Assembly: GCA_950097015.1 (NCBI GenBank)
Contig: CATNEN010000001.1
Location: 6,619,501 to 6,683,500, forward strand
Reading direction: 5' to 3'
DNA: 64,000 nt
DNA from: Macrostomum hystrix
Taxonomy: Eukaryota > Platyhelminthes > Macrostomidae
The notes under the pieces are model-generated. The model was given only the letters and a program-made list of their open reading frames with translations, was not told the origin of the DNA and did no database searches. Every line of letters begins with the position of its first letter. Position 1 is the stretch's first letter. Below are positions 44,801-53,589 of this stretch, one piece after another. The translations under genes and the position numbers were made by a program.

Positions 44801-46573
44801 TGGTCATTGGGGTTCACGGGATTCTGAACTGTTCTGGTCATTGGGGTTCACGGGATTCTGTTCTGTTCTGGTCATTGGGGTTCACAGAATCTATTAATGT
44901 CTGGTCATTGAGGTTCACGGGATTCTGTTCTGTTCTAGTCATTGGGTTTCACAGAATTTATTAACTTCTGGTTATTAGGATTCACGGGATTCTGAAATGT
45001 TCTGCTCATTGGGATTCACGGGATTCCATACTGTTCTGATTATTAGGGTTCACGGGATTCTGTACTGTTCTGATCATTGTGGTTCACAGAATCTATTAAT
45101 GTCTGGTCATTGGAGTTCACCAGATTCTGTACTGGTCTGGTCCTTATTAAAATAATATTAATTATATGCAAGACTCACTTTGGCGCCCTCCTTCAGTAGA
45201 TACTTTGCCACTTCAGTATGGCCACCCAGTGCAGTGGCATGCAGTGGTGTCCAACCTTCACTGTCTCTAGCATGAATATCAGCGCCATGTTCAATCAGAA
45301 ATTTGATCAGGTCCAGCTTGTTGTCAATGCAAGCCTAAAATTTTAGATTGCATTGCTATAATATTTAGATTGCTATAAGCAAGCTTAATTACCCTATTGG
45401 AGAACTACAAAGAAATGTCAACCACAGAAAAAGCTAGTAGGAAGTGTCCAGAGTAACTGTAAATATAGTTAGCTACCCAAAGAAATACCTTGTGATCTAA
45501 CTATTCAGTAATTAATTTGATTGTTTAAATGTTATTAATTAATTTTATTAGCAATTAACTCAAAGGTTTTTATTATATCTTTTTAATATAACAACGAATA
45601 TATCACTTTATAAATACAGTTATTTCACTACCAGATTAAAAAATAAAATAGACAGTGGTGATGGCTATATGCAGCTAGATACCAATATTCTTATTTTTAG
45701 TAGATTATGATATAAAATGACTTCCTTGTTCTTAATTGGTTTTATGACAAATTTTTAAAGACTTAAAGCCATAGTTTGTTAACATTTGTTACTAAATTCA
45801 CCACTGAGAAATGTATATTCATGTTTTTTAATATAACTTTACTTAGCAAAGAAAAATATGAGTGTATACTATGTAGTTCTATATATGGCATCATTGCAAT
45901 TGGCACTAATTTATTTTCGTTTGGCTAATTATTTCAGTTCAAATTTGTGACAAAATTATGTTTCTGTCGCAAACATCTGTTTAAATTGTCCTCTTGGCCA
46001 TTGTCCTCTCTAAAATAACCTTAGTGGTTCTCTAAAATCATTTTTAAAAGTATAGATCAAGCTACAATTATATTATTTAAGACAGATTTAAAACAAAACA
46101 AAGTAATTAAACAAACAAAAATACATTAATGCCTATCAATCTAATGTTTCTATAACTGATTATTAACATTTAAGAATACTCATATATAAAAAGGACTTGT
46201 TTATTCATAGCAACAAAAACTAGATCTAAAATATATATACTTCATTGTCTGTACACATAAAGGATTAAACATCAAATATATAAATAAAAAACAAAAGACA
46301 CTGCTAATTACTAACCTGATGCAAGGCTGTAAGACCATCAATGTTGCTAGTGTTTATATCAACTTTATCATTAAGAAATCTTTCGATCTCATCATAATCA
46401 GTTGCGTTGCAAGCAGCAAGAAAGGCAACTTCTGGTTTAAACTTTACTTTTTGAGGATTCTTTACACTTGATGATGCTTTGCTAGCTTCTGAGGCATCCC
46501 ATGCAGTTAGCTGTTCTTTTCTCTTGTGCAAATTATTAACAGGAGTTGCGTTTCCATTTCCACTTGTACCCAT
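24882..46573 (-). CDS. MYPT: Myosin phosphatase targeting subunit (MYPT/PPP1R12 family), whole gene
   Basis: Regulatory subunit that docks protein phosphatase 1 and directs it to myosin light chain at actomyosin. Thirteen exons with GT-AG borders join in frame to 1115 residues (vertebrate MYPT1 is about 1030). In order: KVKF PP1-docking motif at 42-45, ankyrin repeats from about 47 to 295, a long Ser/Ala-rich linker, the inhibitory phosphorylation site RATQGV with Thr near 728, a coiled coil from about 1030, and a leucine-zipper end. A second last exon at 24882-25082 gives an alternative form of 1152 residues. The second Rho-kinase site of vertebrate MYPT1 (RRSTGVSF type) was not found. Almost every large intron is a minisatellite. 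Confidence 0.9.
25295..25800 (+). repeat. Degenerate TTC/CGATTC-rich minisatellite
   Basis: Imperfect units of about 20-24 bp around CTTCGATTCTTC and TACGATTC. It shares the CGATTC word with the 24-bp array at 26.3-26.9 kb, so the two may have a common origin. The plus-strand open frame is an artefact of composition. Confidence 0.75.
26250..26900 (+). repeat. 24-bp minisatellite, about 26 units
   Basis: Units with TAAGGTTCTTGC followed by TACGATTCCATC. As 24 is a multiple of three, several frames on both strands stay open; these are not genes. It lies between the two alternative MYPT last exons. Confidence 0.95.
27163..27168 (-). terminator. Polyadenylation signal for MYPT exon 13a
   Basis: AATAAA on the minus strand, 28 bp after the TGA of exon 13a. 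Supports 13a as a true 3' end. Confidence 0.5.
27196..27285 (-). CDS. MYPT: MYPT last exon (13a): leucine-zipper end
   Basis: Acceptor CGCAACAG, phase 0. Encodes SLEQVMRENEKLKAENRALA then RVVARLSRQ and TGA. This matches the family's C-terminal end, where vertebrate forms finish in a similar ENGALIRVISKL block. That zipper binds partners such as cGMP-dependent kinase in vertebrates. Confidence 0.85.
   Translation of the reverse strand, partial: SLEQVMRENEKLKAENRALARVVARLSRQ
27425..30262 (+). repeat. 25-bp minisatellite with higher-order structure, about 2.8 kb
   Basis: Basic unit CTTACAGAAGACAGTTGAAA plus ACAGA. Longer modules marked by CTTACAGACTTACAGAAAAC followed by CAATAAACAGA recur at roughly 150-280 bp, so blocks of units were duplicated. 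It fills nearly all of MYPT intron 12, to within about 110-140 bp of both exons. Confidence 0.95.
30373..30684 (-). CDS. MYPT: MYPT exon 12: linker and coiled coil
   Basis: 312 bp, phase 0 to 0, acceptor AACCAG, donor GG|GTGAGT. Starts YDSGRGSSQ, comparable to the RYDSLLGRSG block before the MYPT1 coiled coil. Then GDLDYKRLYEKEKAANERL and SRLREENEQLKRQ, matching the family's DFKKLYE.ILAENEKLK region. Residues about 983-1086. Confidence 0.9.
30722..31545 (+). repeat. 22-bp minisatellite with CACGTG palindromes
   Basis: Units of CAGTGATGTCGAACACGTGT plus TA, with diverged units (GCATGTAA, GTGTGTTA) toward both ends. About nineteen copies keep the perfect palindrome AACACGTGTT. It sits about 40 bp from the exon 12 acceptor in MYPT intron 11. 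Confidence 0.95.
32097..32705 (+). repeat. 23-bp pyrimidine-rich minisatellite
   Basis: Units around CTCTATTGTCACTCTTTCTC. The three overlapping plus-strand open frames of 207-247 codons arise because the unit length shifts frame evenly and has no stops; they are not genes. It is in MYPT intron 11, about 150 bp from the exon 11 donor. Confidence 0.95.
32773..32830 (-). mobile_element. tRNA-like fragment, probably SINE-derived
   Basis: Minus strand has GAGTTCGATTCCCACTC, a box B-like T-arm, preceded by a poor box A. The acceptor stem does not pair as in a working tRNA. It is next to the exon 11 donor. Confidence 0.4.
32854..33192 (-). CDS. MYPT: MYPT exon 11: Ser-rich linker with poly-Gln
   Basis: 339 bp, phase 0 to 0, acceptor TTTCGCAG, donor T|GTGAGT. 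Encodes QKKPKKSRKTMPLFRAASSP, a Ser-rich stretch, SRRGSFRHS (a basophilic kinase-like site), seven Gln, and SYFTPQSTRKHSRYF. Residues about 870-982. Confidence 0.75.
33725..34305 (+). repeat. 28-bp minisatellite in MYPT intron 10
   Basis: Units contain CTTCCACTTCTAATCTCACC then CTAAATCT. In the gene's sense (minus) strand each unit reads AGGGTGAGATTAGAAG, containing a 5' splice-site-like GGTGAGAT. Confidence 0.95.
34382..34647 (-). CDS. MYPT: MYPT exon 10: linker
   Basis: 266 bp. The phase 1 entry completes a GCG Ala codon with exon 9; exit is phase 0 with donor GAG|GTTAGT. Encodes PEDVNNVGTESAVTDRSSRQ, an Ala/Ser stretch, and RFSRRQATMGSSAS, a possible Rho-kinase-type RRxxT site. Residues about 781-869. 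Confidence 0.75.
34780..35730 (+). repeat. 20-bp two-type minisatellite in MYPT intron 9
   Basis: Alternation of GAGTCGGTAGAGAAGATTTT and GAGCCGTTATAGAAGATTTT, nearly 48 units, in patterns such as one-one and two-one that repeat as blocks. It fills intron 9 to within about 65 bp of the exon 9 donor. Confidence 0.95.
35795..36245 (-). CDS. MYPT: MYPT exon 9: inhibitory phosphorylation site
   Basis: 451 bp, phase 0 in, phase 1 out, acceptor ATTGTAG, donor G|GTTAGT. Contains RRISRRNRATKRATQGVAQD, aligning with RQSRRSTQGVTLTDLQEAEK of vertebrate MYPT1. The Thr at 35952-35954 corresponds to Thr696, the site whose phosphorylation by Rho kinase inhibits the phosphatase. A run of thirteen Ala from GCN/CAG-type triplets (about 35845-35889) follows. 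Confidence 0.9.
36405..36645 (+). mobile_element. tRNA-derived SINE, copy b (diverged)
   Basis: GGGGGTTCGATTCC box B, then TCTTTGGCAAGACACTTG, GGTGAGTGTGGCGTCCCC and CCATGGACTGAACAG, the same family as the 59.7-kb copy but with deletions. It lies antisense in MYPT intron 8. Confidence 0.7.
36706..36948 (-). CDS. MYPT: MYPT exon 8: Ser-rich linker
   Basis: 243 bp, phase 0 to 0, acceptor TTACCCAG, donor AAG|GTTGGA (a weak donor). Encodes TLLRRMESLQE, a six-Ser run, CGIQIRRRNFNIGG and VTVRRHYSIGK. The join to exon 9 keeps frame, which supports the weak donor. Confidence 0.7.
37140..37795 (+). repeat. Minisatellite of about 29 bp in MYPT intron 7
   Basis: Units built on TTGGGTCGATACCCTCACTG, joined either to ATAACTAGC or to ATACACAGA. 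The two unit kinds form separate blocks. GGGTCGATACCC is nearly palindromic. Confidence 0.95.
38228..38266 (-). CDS. MYPT: MYPT exon 7: 39-bp microexon
   Basis: ACTATAG|GAATCA... GAC|GTAAGT, phase 0 to 0, encoding ESVPEISVPESED. Both splice sites are strong and the length is a multiple of three, so it could be a cassette exon. Confidence 0.75.
38375..38915 (+). repeat. Nested minisatellite in MYPT intron 6
   Basis: Short CCTGAAGTGAA units alternate with a longer block containing GATTTCAGTAAAGGAGGG and AATTGGTAGAAATAATGAC. The long module of about 80-110 bp recurs five to six times. It occupies almost the whole intron. Confidence 0.95.
38936..39575 (-). CDS. MYPT: MYPT exon 6: long Ala/Ser/Pro-rich linker
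   Basis: 640 bp. The entry completes an Arg codon with exon 5, giving TSRRSSVTRVTQSERHDL. Several poly-Ala runs, PPVSPRFRSG, and RVAERRRQRAEAAAA. Donor AAG|GTACTG, exit phase 0. Intrinsically disordered by composition. Residues about 323-536. Confidence 0.8.
39695..40548 (+). repeat. 30-bp minisatellite in MYPT intron 5, about 28 units
   Basis: Units of AGACACAATCTGACCATCTG then AAGATAATAG, exactly 30 bp. Ten-residue peptide repeats therefore run open in several frames on both strands (for example TQSDHLKIIE); these are not genes. Confidence 0.95.
40860..41140. other. GC-rich patch in MYPT intron 5
   Basis: Locally GC-rich, with GGTTGGTTTGGTTGGTTGGGG and a TGACGTAA CRE-like site at about 41035. 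No exon in gene phase was found. An internal promoter for a short MYPT form is possible but unproven. Confidence 0.3.
41570..42015 (+). repeat. Minisatellite of about 36 bp in MYPT intron 5
   Basis: Units around GGTGATGGAATGGGTAGAGC and GGGTAGCTAGATAA. Ends about 40 bp from the exon 5 donor. Confidence 0.9.
42058..42140 (-). CDS. MYPT: MYPT exon 5
   Basis: 83 bp, phase 0 in, phase 2 out, acceptor TTTCTAG, donor CG|GTGAGT. Encodes LMKQESSKQPIITSVKDDDS then PKTYTSR, ending in a split Arg codon. Confidence 0.85.
42236..42310 (-). CDS. MYPT: MYPT exon 4: end of ankyrin region
   Basis: 75 bp, phase 0 to 0, acceptor TTTAACAG, donor GAG|GTGAGC. Encodes NQSVLDIAEEDLHDLLKELQ then AKQKE, matching the VGQTAFDVADEDILGYLEELQKK segment of vertebrate MYPT1. 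Separated from exon 5 by only 95 bp. Confidence 0.9.
42640..42663 (+). repeat. (CTG)8 microsatellite
   Basis: Pure CTG triplets in MYPT intron 3. Confidence 0.9.
42950..43797 (+). repeat. Purine-rich minisatellite in MYPT intron 3
   Basis: Three neighbouring sub-arrays: GATACAAGGGAAGATACAGG units, then 14-bp GAAGAGACAGAGGG units, then AGAGAGATGAGAAGAGACAG units. The gene-sense strand is almost pure pyrimidine for over 800 nt and starts 28 nt after the exon 3 donor. The long open frames on both strands are compositional. Confidence 0.95.
43825..44220 (-). CDS. MYPT: MYPT exon 3: ankyrin repeats
   Basis: 396 bp, phase 0 to 0, acceptor GTGCCAG, donor GCG|GTGAGG. Encodes VGIANNDGDLPIDVAESWD, MARIDENRARNAEALAMQKD, ATPLHVAAAKGYSIVLSTLL and DGWTPLHAAAHWGQEAACRV. 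These match the MYPT1 ankyrin block (GGTALHVAAAKGY, GWTPLHAAAHWG). Residues 139-270. Confidence 0.95.
44225..45140 (+). repeat. 34-bp minisatellite in MYPT intron 2
   Basis: Units with GTTCTGGTCATTGGGGTTCA and CGGGATTCTGTTCT. It fills the intron between exons 2 and 3, to within about 5-40 bp of the splice sites. The plus-strand open frames are artefacts. Confidence 0.95.
45179..45334 (-). CDS. MYPT: MYPT exon 2: ankyrin repeat
   Basis: 156 bp, phase 0 to 0, acceptor ATTTTAG, donor AAA|GTGAGT. Encodes ACIDNKLDLIKFLIEHGADI and EGWTPLHATALGGHTEVAKY, matching ACIDDNVDMVKFLVENGANI of vertebrate MYPT1. Confidence 0.95.
45335..46315 (-). other. MYPT intron 1, AT-rich, no array
   Basis: Plain AT-rich sequence. 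It is the one large MYPT intron without a minisatellite. Confidence 0.7.
46316..46573 (-). CDS. MYPT: MYPT exon 1: start and PP1-docking motif
   Basis: 258 bp, donor CAG|GTTAGT, phase 0. Begins MGTSGNGNATPVNNLHKRKE, then KVKFKPEVAFLAAC with the KVKF docking motif and the first ankyrin repeat (NIDGLTALHQ). This parallels KVKFDDGAVFLAAC and NVDGLTALHQ in MYPT1. The Met is the first in frame and lies at the family's usual distance before KVKF. Confidence 0.95.
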
Positions 46574-48190
46574 GTCGACAAAGATACTTTAAAGTAAGTG
46601 CCGTCGCACTTTATTGAGTCTAACGTCTAGAAGTACTCGTCTACACAGCAAATCGACAGATTGTAACCAGATAAAGTGTCAATGCTTGTCGCAAGTTCTA
46701 ACGAGACACATATCACAATGTATAGATAATATTTATTGAAAATATTTTGGTAATTCCTACAGCTACATTTTGTTTAAGATAAAAACTGACAAAAATATAC
46801 AAATAAACTTGGGATAGCTGTTTCTAAACGGTTCTAGGAATAACTTTCTAAGAAGTGTGTACTGTGAATCTTAAATTTCCACAAATTTTAAGTTTTCAAG
46901 CTGTAAATAAAAACAAATCAGTTGGCACTTAAAGATTAAAAACGATTAACAGATATTGCTTATAACTTTATCTATGAAAAAAACTAGTTCTAAATAGTAA
47001 AAACAATTAGGCAATGGTCACGGTTTGTTATGCTCTGCGTAAAACCTGTTATCGTGCAAAAGTTTCCAGATGGCCGCTTTGGATATGTAAACATTGTTGG
47101 CGATTCCATACTTTTTTTTGTCTTTTGATAGCAACATTTAATTAATTTCCTAGTTTTCTAATCAATTATTAGTGTTGGGAAGATAATGCATTTCGATCGC
47201 TTCTGAAATAGTACCTTCGATGCGCGATAGCTTTCTGCAGCCTTTCCTAAACGATCTGATTGACGATGTCAAGCTTAACTAGGGTTAGCAGAACAATGAA
47301 CAGCTAATATTGGCGTGACTAATTATTATAAAACAATTTTTTCTCTTATACTTATAGATCTTTATTTTGAGGTAATAAACCGTAAAACCAAAAAATGGTG
47401 TGCAATGGTTCCATTATTAATAAAGCATTGCTTATGATCTATCTGATCCATCTTCTCGTACATCAGATCGTCATTTAACTCTTAAGATCTAAGAAAAGTA
47501 CATTAGAACTTTATTAGTTGTCTTGTTTTTTACTTCATATTTTATTTAATATTTAATATTTTAATATTTTAATATTTTATTAATATTTAATATTTTATTT
47601 AACACTATTTTATACAAAATAGTAAGTGATGAGATCGTGAACGTGCGCAAAGCTCTTCAGATTTCGCATATCACATCTTAATAAAAGCTATACACTGTAT
47701 TAAATAAAGACATAAAACAGAAAGTGAGAATAATTATAATAATGATAGCAAATCAGATATACTTTTCATTTAAAAAAGAATCTGCTAAAGTAGGCCTAAA
47801 TTAGCATTAACTTGAATATTGAAAATTTGATTGAACAGCAGAGTTGAAGCTACCGATATAGCCTTAAAACAAAATGTGATGGTGTAATACAATAGACAAT
47901 ACTGTAAGCAATTCACAAAATTTCTTGAATACGTCAGATAAATTCGCACTTATCGAAAAAAGAATTAACTGTCTATCGCCATCTCGAGTAACTTCCATAT
48001 TGGTGGCCTTTACAAAGCATTCAAAAGGAATACAATGGCTTGCGCAATGTAGCAAGAAGAAAGGTCAGAACAGTATTTGCTTGTCTTTTTGCTACATATG
48101 TTTACGCATTTCGGCTATTTTCATCTGACGTTAAAAAACAATGCACCAGTACTTCGATTTTTTTAAAAGAAGGAATTGCGCAGCTAAGCT
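46574..48190. other. Intergenic AT-rich region upstream of MYPT
   Basis: Expected to hold the MYPT promoter, but no TATA box or CpG-rich stretch stands out. A run of TTTAATATT words lies at about 47530-47610. The small open frames at 47864-48225 have no support. Confidence 0.4.
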
Positions 48191-48194
48191 TGTC

Positions 48195-50470
48195 TGAAAA
48201 AAGGCCTTCCCTGTCTAACAGGTGAGTGCGAGTCTAACAGAACAGAAGGCCTTCCCTGTCTAACAGGTGAGTGCGAGTCTAACAGAACGGAAGGCCTTCC
48301 ATGTCTAACAGGTGAGTGCGAGTCTAACAGAACGGAAGGCCTTCCCTGTCTAACAGGTGAGTGCGAGTCTAACAGAACAGAAGGCCTTCCCTGTCTAACA
48401 GGTGAGTGCGAGTCTAACAGAACAGAAGGTCTTCCCTGTCTAACAGGTGAGTGCGAGTCTAACAGAACAGAAGGTCTTCCCTGTCTAACAGGTGAGTGCG
48501 AGTCTAACAGAACAGAAGGCCTTCCCTGTCTAACAGGTGAGTGCGAGTCTAACAGAACAGAAGGCCTTCCCTGTCTAACAGGTGAGTGTGAGTCTAACAG
48601 AACAGAAGGCCTTCCCTGTCTAACAGGTGAGTGCGAGTCTAACAGAACAGAAGGCCTTCCCTGTCTAACAGGTGAGTGCGAGTCTAACAGAACAGAAGGC
48701 CTTCCCTGTCTAACAGGTGAGTGCGAGTCTAACAGAACAGAAGGCCTTCCCTGTCTAACAGGTGAGTGCGAGTCTAACAGAACAGAAGGCCTTCCCTGTC
48801 TAACAGGTGAGTGCGAGTCTAACAGAACAGAAGGCCTTCCCTGTCTAACAGGTGAGTGCGAGTCTAACAGAACAGAAGGCCTTCCCTGTCTAACAGGTGA
48901 GTGCGAGTCTAACAGAACAGAAGGCCTTCCCTGTCTAACAGGTGAGTGCGAGTCTAACAGAACAGAAGGCCTTCCCTGTCTAACAGATGATTGCGAGTCT
49001 AACAGAAGGCCTTCCCTGTCTAACAGATGATTGCGAGTCTAACAGAAGGCCTTCCCTGTCTAACAGATAAGTGCGAGTCTAACAGAAGGCCTTCCCTGTC
49101 TAACAGATGATTGCGAGTCTAACAGAAGGCCTTCCCTGTCTAACAGATGATTGCGAGTCTAACAGAAGGCCTTCCCTGTCTAACAGATGATTGCGAGTCT
49201 AACAGAAGGCCTTCCCTGTCTAACAGATGATTGCGAGTCTAACAGAAGGCCTTCCCTGTCTAACAGATAAGTGCGAGTCTAACAGAAGGCCTTCCCTGTC
49301 TAACAGATGAGTGCGAGTCTAACAGAAGGCCTTCCCTGTCTAACAGATGAGTGCGAGTCTAACAGAAGGCCTTCCCTGTCTAACAGATGAGTGCGAGTCT
49401 AACAGAAGGCCTTCCCTGTCTAACAGGTGAGTGCGAGTCTAACAGAACAGAAGGTCTTCCCTGTCTAACAGGTGAGTGCGAGTCTAACAGAACAGAAGGT
49501 CTTCCCTGTCTAACAGGTGAGTGCGAGTCTAACAGAACAGAAGGCCTTCCCTGTCTAACAGGTGAGTGCGAGTCTAACAGAACAGAAGGCCTTCCCTGTC
49601 TAACAGGTGAGTGCGAGTCTAACAGAACAGAAGGCCTTCCCTGTCTAACAGGTGAGGGCGAGTCTAACAACAGAAGGCCTTCCCTGACTAACAGGTGAGT
49701 GCGAGTCTAACAGAACAGAAGGCCTTCCCTGACTAACAGGTGAGTGCGAGTCTAACAGAACAGAAGGCCTTCCCTGTCTAACAGATGATTGCGAGTCTAA
49801 CAGAAGGCCTTCCCTGTCTAACAGATGATTGCGAGTCTAACAGAAGGCCTTCCCTGTCTAACAGATGATTGCGAGTCTAACAGAAGGCCTTCCCTGTCTA
49901 ACAGATGATTGCGAGTCTAACAGAAGGCCTTCCCTGTCTAACAGATGATTGCGAGTCTAACAGAAGGCCTTCCCTGTCTAACAGATAAGTGCGAGTCTAA
50001 CAGAAGGCCTTCCCTGTCTAACAGATGAGTGCGAGTCTAACAGAAGGCCTTCCCTGTCTAACAGATGAGTGCGAGTCTAACAGAAGGCCTTCCCTGTCTA
50101 ACAGATGAGTGCGAGTCTAACAGAAGGCCTTCCCTGTCTAACAGGTGAGTGCGAGTCTAACAGAACAGAAGGCCTTCCCTGTCTAACAGGTGAGTGCGAG
50201 TCTAACAGAACAGAAGGCCTTCCCTGTCTAACAGGTGAGTGCGAGTCTAACAGAACAGAAGGCCTTCCCTGTCTAACAGGTGAGTGCGAGTCTAACAGAA
50301 CAGAAGGCCTTCCCTGTCTAACAGGTGAGTGCGAGTCTAACAGAACAGAAGGCCTTCCCTGTCTAACAGGTGAGTGCGAGTCTAACAGAAAGCCTTCCCT
50401 GTCTAACAGATGATTGCGAGTCTAACAGAAGGCCTTCCCTGTCTAACAGGCAAGTGCGAGTCTAACAGAA
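48195..50470 (+). repeat. 45-bp/40-bp minisatellite carrying CAGGTGAGT
   Basis: About fifty units of AGAAGGCCTTCCCTGTCTAA joined to CAGGTGAGTGCGAGTCTAA, with or without an extra AACAG. Units of 45 bp dominate at 48.2-48.98 and 49.4-49.75 kb. Units of 40 bp with CAGATGATT dominate between. The pattern at 48.96-49.67 kb is repeated at 49.76-50.39 kb, a block duplication. AAGGCCTT is a palindrome. Confidence 0.95.
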
Positions 50471-50474
50471 GGCA

Positions 50475-50890
50475 TTCTTATCTGATTTATTCTGAATTTC
50501 TAAACAGCCAATTGAAAAAATGTCTTTTTCTTGCAAATGATTGATTTCTAAAAATAAAAAAACCATATTTTCTGTAATCTGAAATGAAACCGGTACTAAT
50601 TGAATCCAAATCTTTGGAGAATTCGATTTCGTATCGCATGCGTCAGGAAAACCTATTGAAAAAACAAATACAAGCTAATTGAGTTCTGTTAATAATTGAT
50701 CATATTTTTTCATGAGACACTAATTAAACCTCTGACAGCAGTGCCGTCTCGAACGCGTTATAGCACGTTCGGTTAGCTTGTTTTATTTGACGAAATAGAG
50801 TTTAAAACAGAGACAAACATACTGACAGATAGTCAGAAACTGACAGACTGACAGACAAAAACAGACAGATTGACAGACAGAAACAGACAG
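50475..50890. other. AT-rich spacer, nothing recognised
   Basis: No exon signal supported; only short frames. Confidence 0.4.
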
Positions 50891-50891
50891 A

Positions 50892-51038
<147 letters not shown>

Positions 51039-51499
51039 TTAAGATACAAACAAAGACAAAAGCAGCATGACAAAAACAGCATGACAAAAGCAGCATGACA
51101 GCAAAAGCGGAAAGCATTGTATTTCAAACAGTGGTCATTCTGCAAGCAGGGACGAGCTGACGAAGGAAAGAGAAATGGCACCCCAGCTAGGGGGGTAGGT
51201 AAATATGAGGCGGGATTTCCTGGCTGATATTGAGCAAAAGAAGATTGCTAGAAAAAAAGAGAAATAGAGAGAGAGGGAGAGAGTGGGGAGCGGCAGACAG
51301 TTGGCTGGGATGATTCCGAGGATTAGAATTTTTCAGGAAGAGCTTCATCTATCCGCAGCGTCCGAGAGCTTGCGGATGTGAAGTATGAAATAATAGATTC
51401 CATCAAAATTAACCCTTCACTTTAAGGAAATAGGCAATGATGGACTGTGGCGGCCGCGACTACGATAAAGGGATTAGGAAGGTCACATTTTAAGTGCAG

Positions 51500-51521
51500 G
51501 GTGTCGGATGAGACCGTTTTA
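51500..51521 (+). CDS. Candidate 22-bp microexon of an unknown plus-strand gene
   Basis: TTAAGTGCAG|G...TTTTA|GTAAGT. Read in the frame that fits the next candidate exon it gives VSDETVL. Strong donor, weak acceptor. The true upstream border is uncertain because the frame is open back to 51435. Confidence 0.3.
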
Positions 51522-51699
51522 GTAAGTATGCTCATTTTTATTCGAAGATTGATTTTATTGCAGAAAAGTAAATATTTTATTTAGTCCTACTTTAAATTAA
51601 ATCAGATAAAATTGTAATTAACAATAAATAATAAAAAAATTTTAAACTGAAGATGGTTCTATATAAAAACACTAAAATAGTCTAGTTACGCCTAATCTA

Positions 51700-52615
51700 C
51701 CTTAATCTACCTTAATCTCATCAAATCTACCCAGCTCCACCTTATCTACTCTAATCTCACCCAATCTACTCTAATCTTACCCAATCTACTCTAAACTCAC
51801 CCAATCTACTCTAATCTCACCCAATCTACTCTAATCTTACCCAATCTACTCTAATCCTACCCAATCTACTCAAATCTCACCCAATCTACTCTAATCTCAC
51901 CCAATCTACTCTAACCTTACCCAATCTACTCTAATCCTACCCAATCTACTCAAATCTCACCCAATCTACTCTAATCTTACCCAATCTACTCTAATCTTAC
52001 CCAATCTACTCTAATCTTACCCAATCTACTCTAATCTTACCCAATCTACTCTAATCTTACCCAATCTACTCTAATCTTACCCAATCTACTCTAATCTTAC
52101 CCAATCTACTCTAATCTTACCCAATCTACCCTAATCTTACCCAATCTACTCTAATCTCACCCTATCTACTATAATCCTATCTCATCTACTCTAATCCTAC
52201 CCAATATACCCTAATCTCACCCAATCTACTCTAATCTTACCCAATCTACCCTAATCTTACCCAATCTACTCTAATCTCACCCTATCAACTATAATCCTAT
52301 CTCATCTACTCTAATCTTACCCAATCTACTCTAATCTCACCCTATCTACTATAATCCTATCTCATATACTCTAATCTCACTCAATCTACTCTAATCTCAC
52401 CCAATCTACTCTAATCTCACTCAATCTACTCTAATCTGACTCAATCTACTCTAATCTTACCCAATCTACTCTAATCTCACCCTATCTACTATAATCCTAT
52501 CTCATCTACTCTAATCTGACTCAATCTACTCTAATCTCACTCAATCTACTCTAATCTCACCCAATCTACTCTAATCTTACCCAATCTACTCTAATCTCGC
52601 CTAATCTGCACTAGT
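51700..52615 (+). repeat. 20-bp minisatellite, about 45 units
   Basis: Units CTAATCTTACCCAATCTACT with CTCAC, CCTAT and GACTC variants. Length is mostly exactly 20 bp. Related to the arrays at 53.9-54.6 kb and, in reverse complement, 22.0-23.7 kb. Confidence 0.95.
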
Positions 52616-52619
52616 CTTA

Positions 52620-53585
52620 TCTAGAATGCATGTTTTTGTCAAATTTAGTACATTTTTATATTCTATACTCGTAAATCTGGATACGACTCGGGTAATAATG
52701 TGTCGATGAATTACAATAAAATCTTGATAGTACCTGCACTTTTATCAGGTGCATATTTTTATGTATAGCATTCTATCTCGTCTACTGGCGATCAGCCGAT
52801 GATGCATCAGAAAACACATACTTGACACCTATGCACCAGTAATAAACAGCACTGATTGGAAGATAATGTATTATTTTTAAGTACACATCCGGGTGACGAT
52901 GAGATAATACGCTGGAGCCAAATTTTACCTGTAGTTCTTAATTTTTTAATCCAGTTTTTTTCTTCGTCAAGTTAAACTCCTTAAACTTTTTTATCTCGCC
53001 GGGTTACTATTTTAAGATGCAAAAATGAACACACACACACACAAGTCAGTTGAAAAAAGTAGATATGGCCGCGATGTAAGTAAGAATTTTATGACGTGGG
53101 TCAAATGTACACCAAAGTTTCAGATTCACTAGCAGACACCCGCCTATACGGTGTACACACTTGGCTGAATTCAACAAGTCTCGCGTTTAACCAGTCGGAG
53201 GGTCGTAAACGGCAATTTAGTATATTATACAACCGCAGGTCGCAACTTACGAGTTTCTGTGTCTCATTAATTTTTTGTTTTACTGCTTTAACACCAGCTC
53301 CTCACCCAATGCAAGGCAGTGCTGAAATTCTTCAAGTTTTTTTCTTCTTCTTGTGGAATAAAATTATTTTCTTAGGTCGGATTCATTGGGTAAAGTGAAT
53401 TGAGTCTCAGGTGCCTGAAGAGGGTCAGTTTCCAGGGGCTTTTTTAACTACGGCTCGCTTTGAGCACACAACTGCTCAAACTAGAATTGTTTGGAATAAT
53501 TTAGACCGACTAAAAGCTTCTATTGTGAATAAGATGGGTGAAAGTTGCTCCACTTTTGTCTACAAGCGCAGCATTTAGAATATAG
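52620..53585. other. Unique spacer, nothing recognised
   Basis: Contains an open frame of 100 codons at 53096-53398 without family match or splice support. Confidence 0.35.
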
Positions 53586-53589
53586 AAGA

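Noticed and set aside
48195-50470. CRISPR array
   Set aside because: Units are contiguous repeats with no unique spacers, in a eukaryotic setting.
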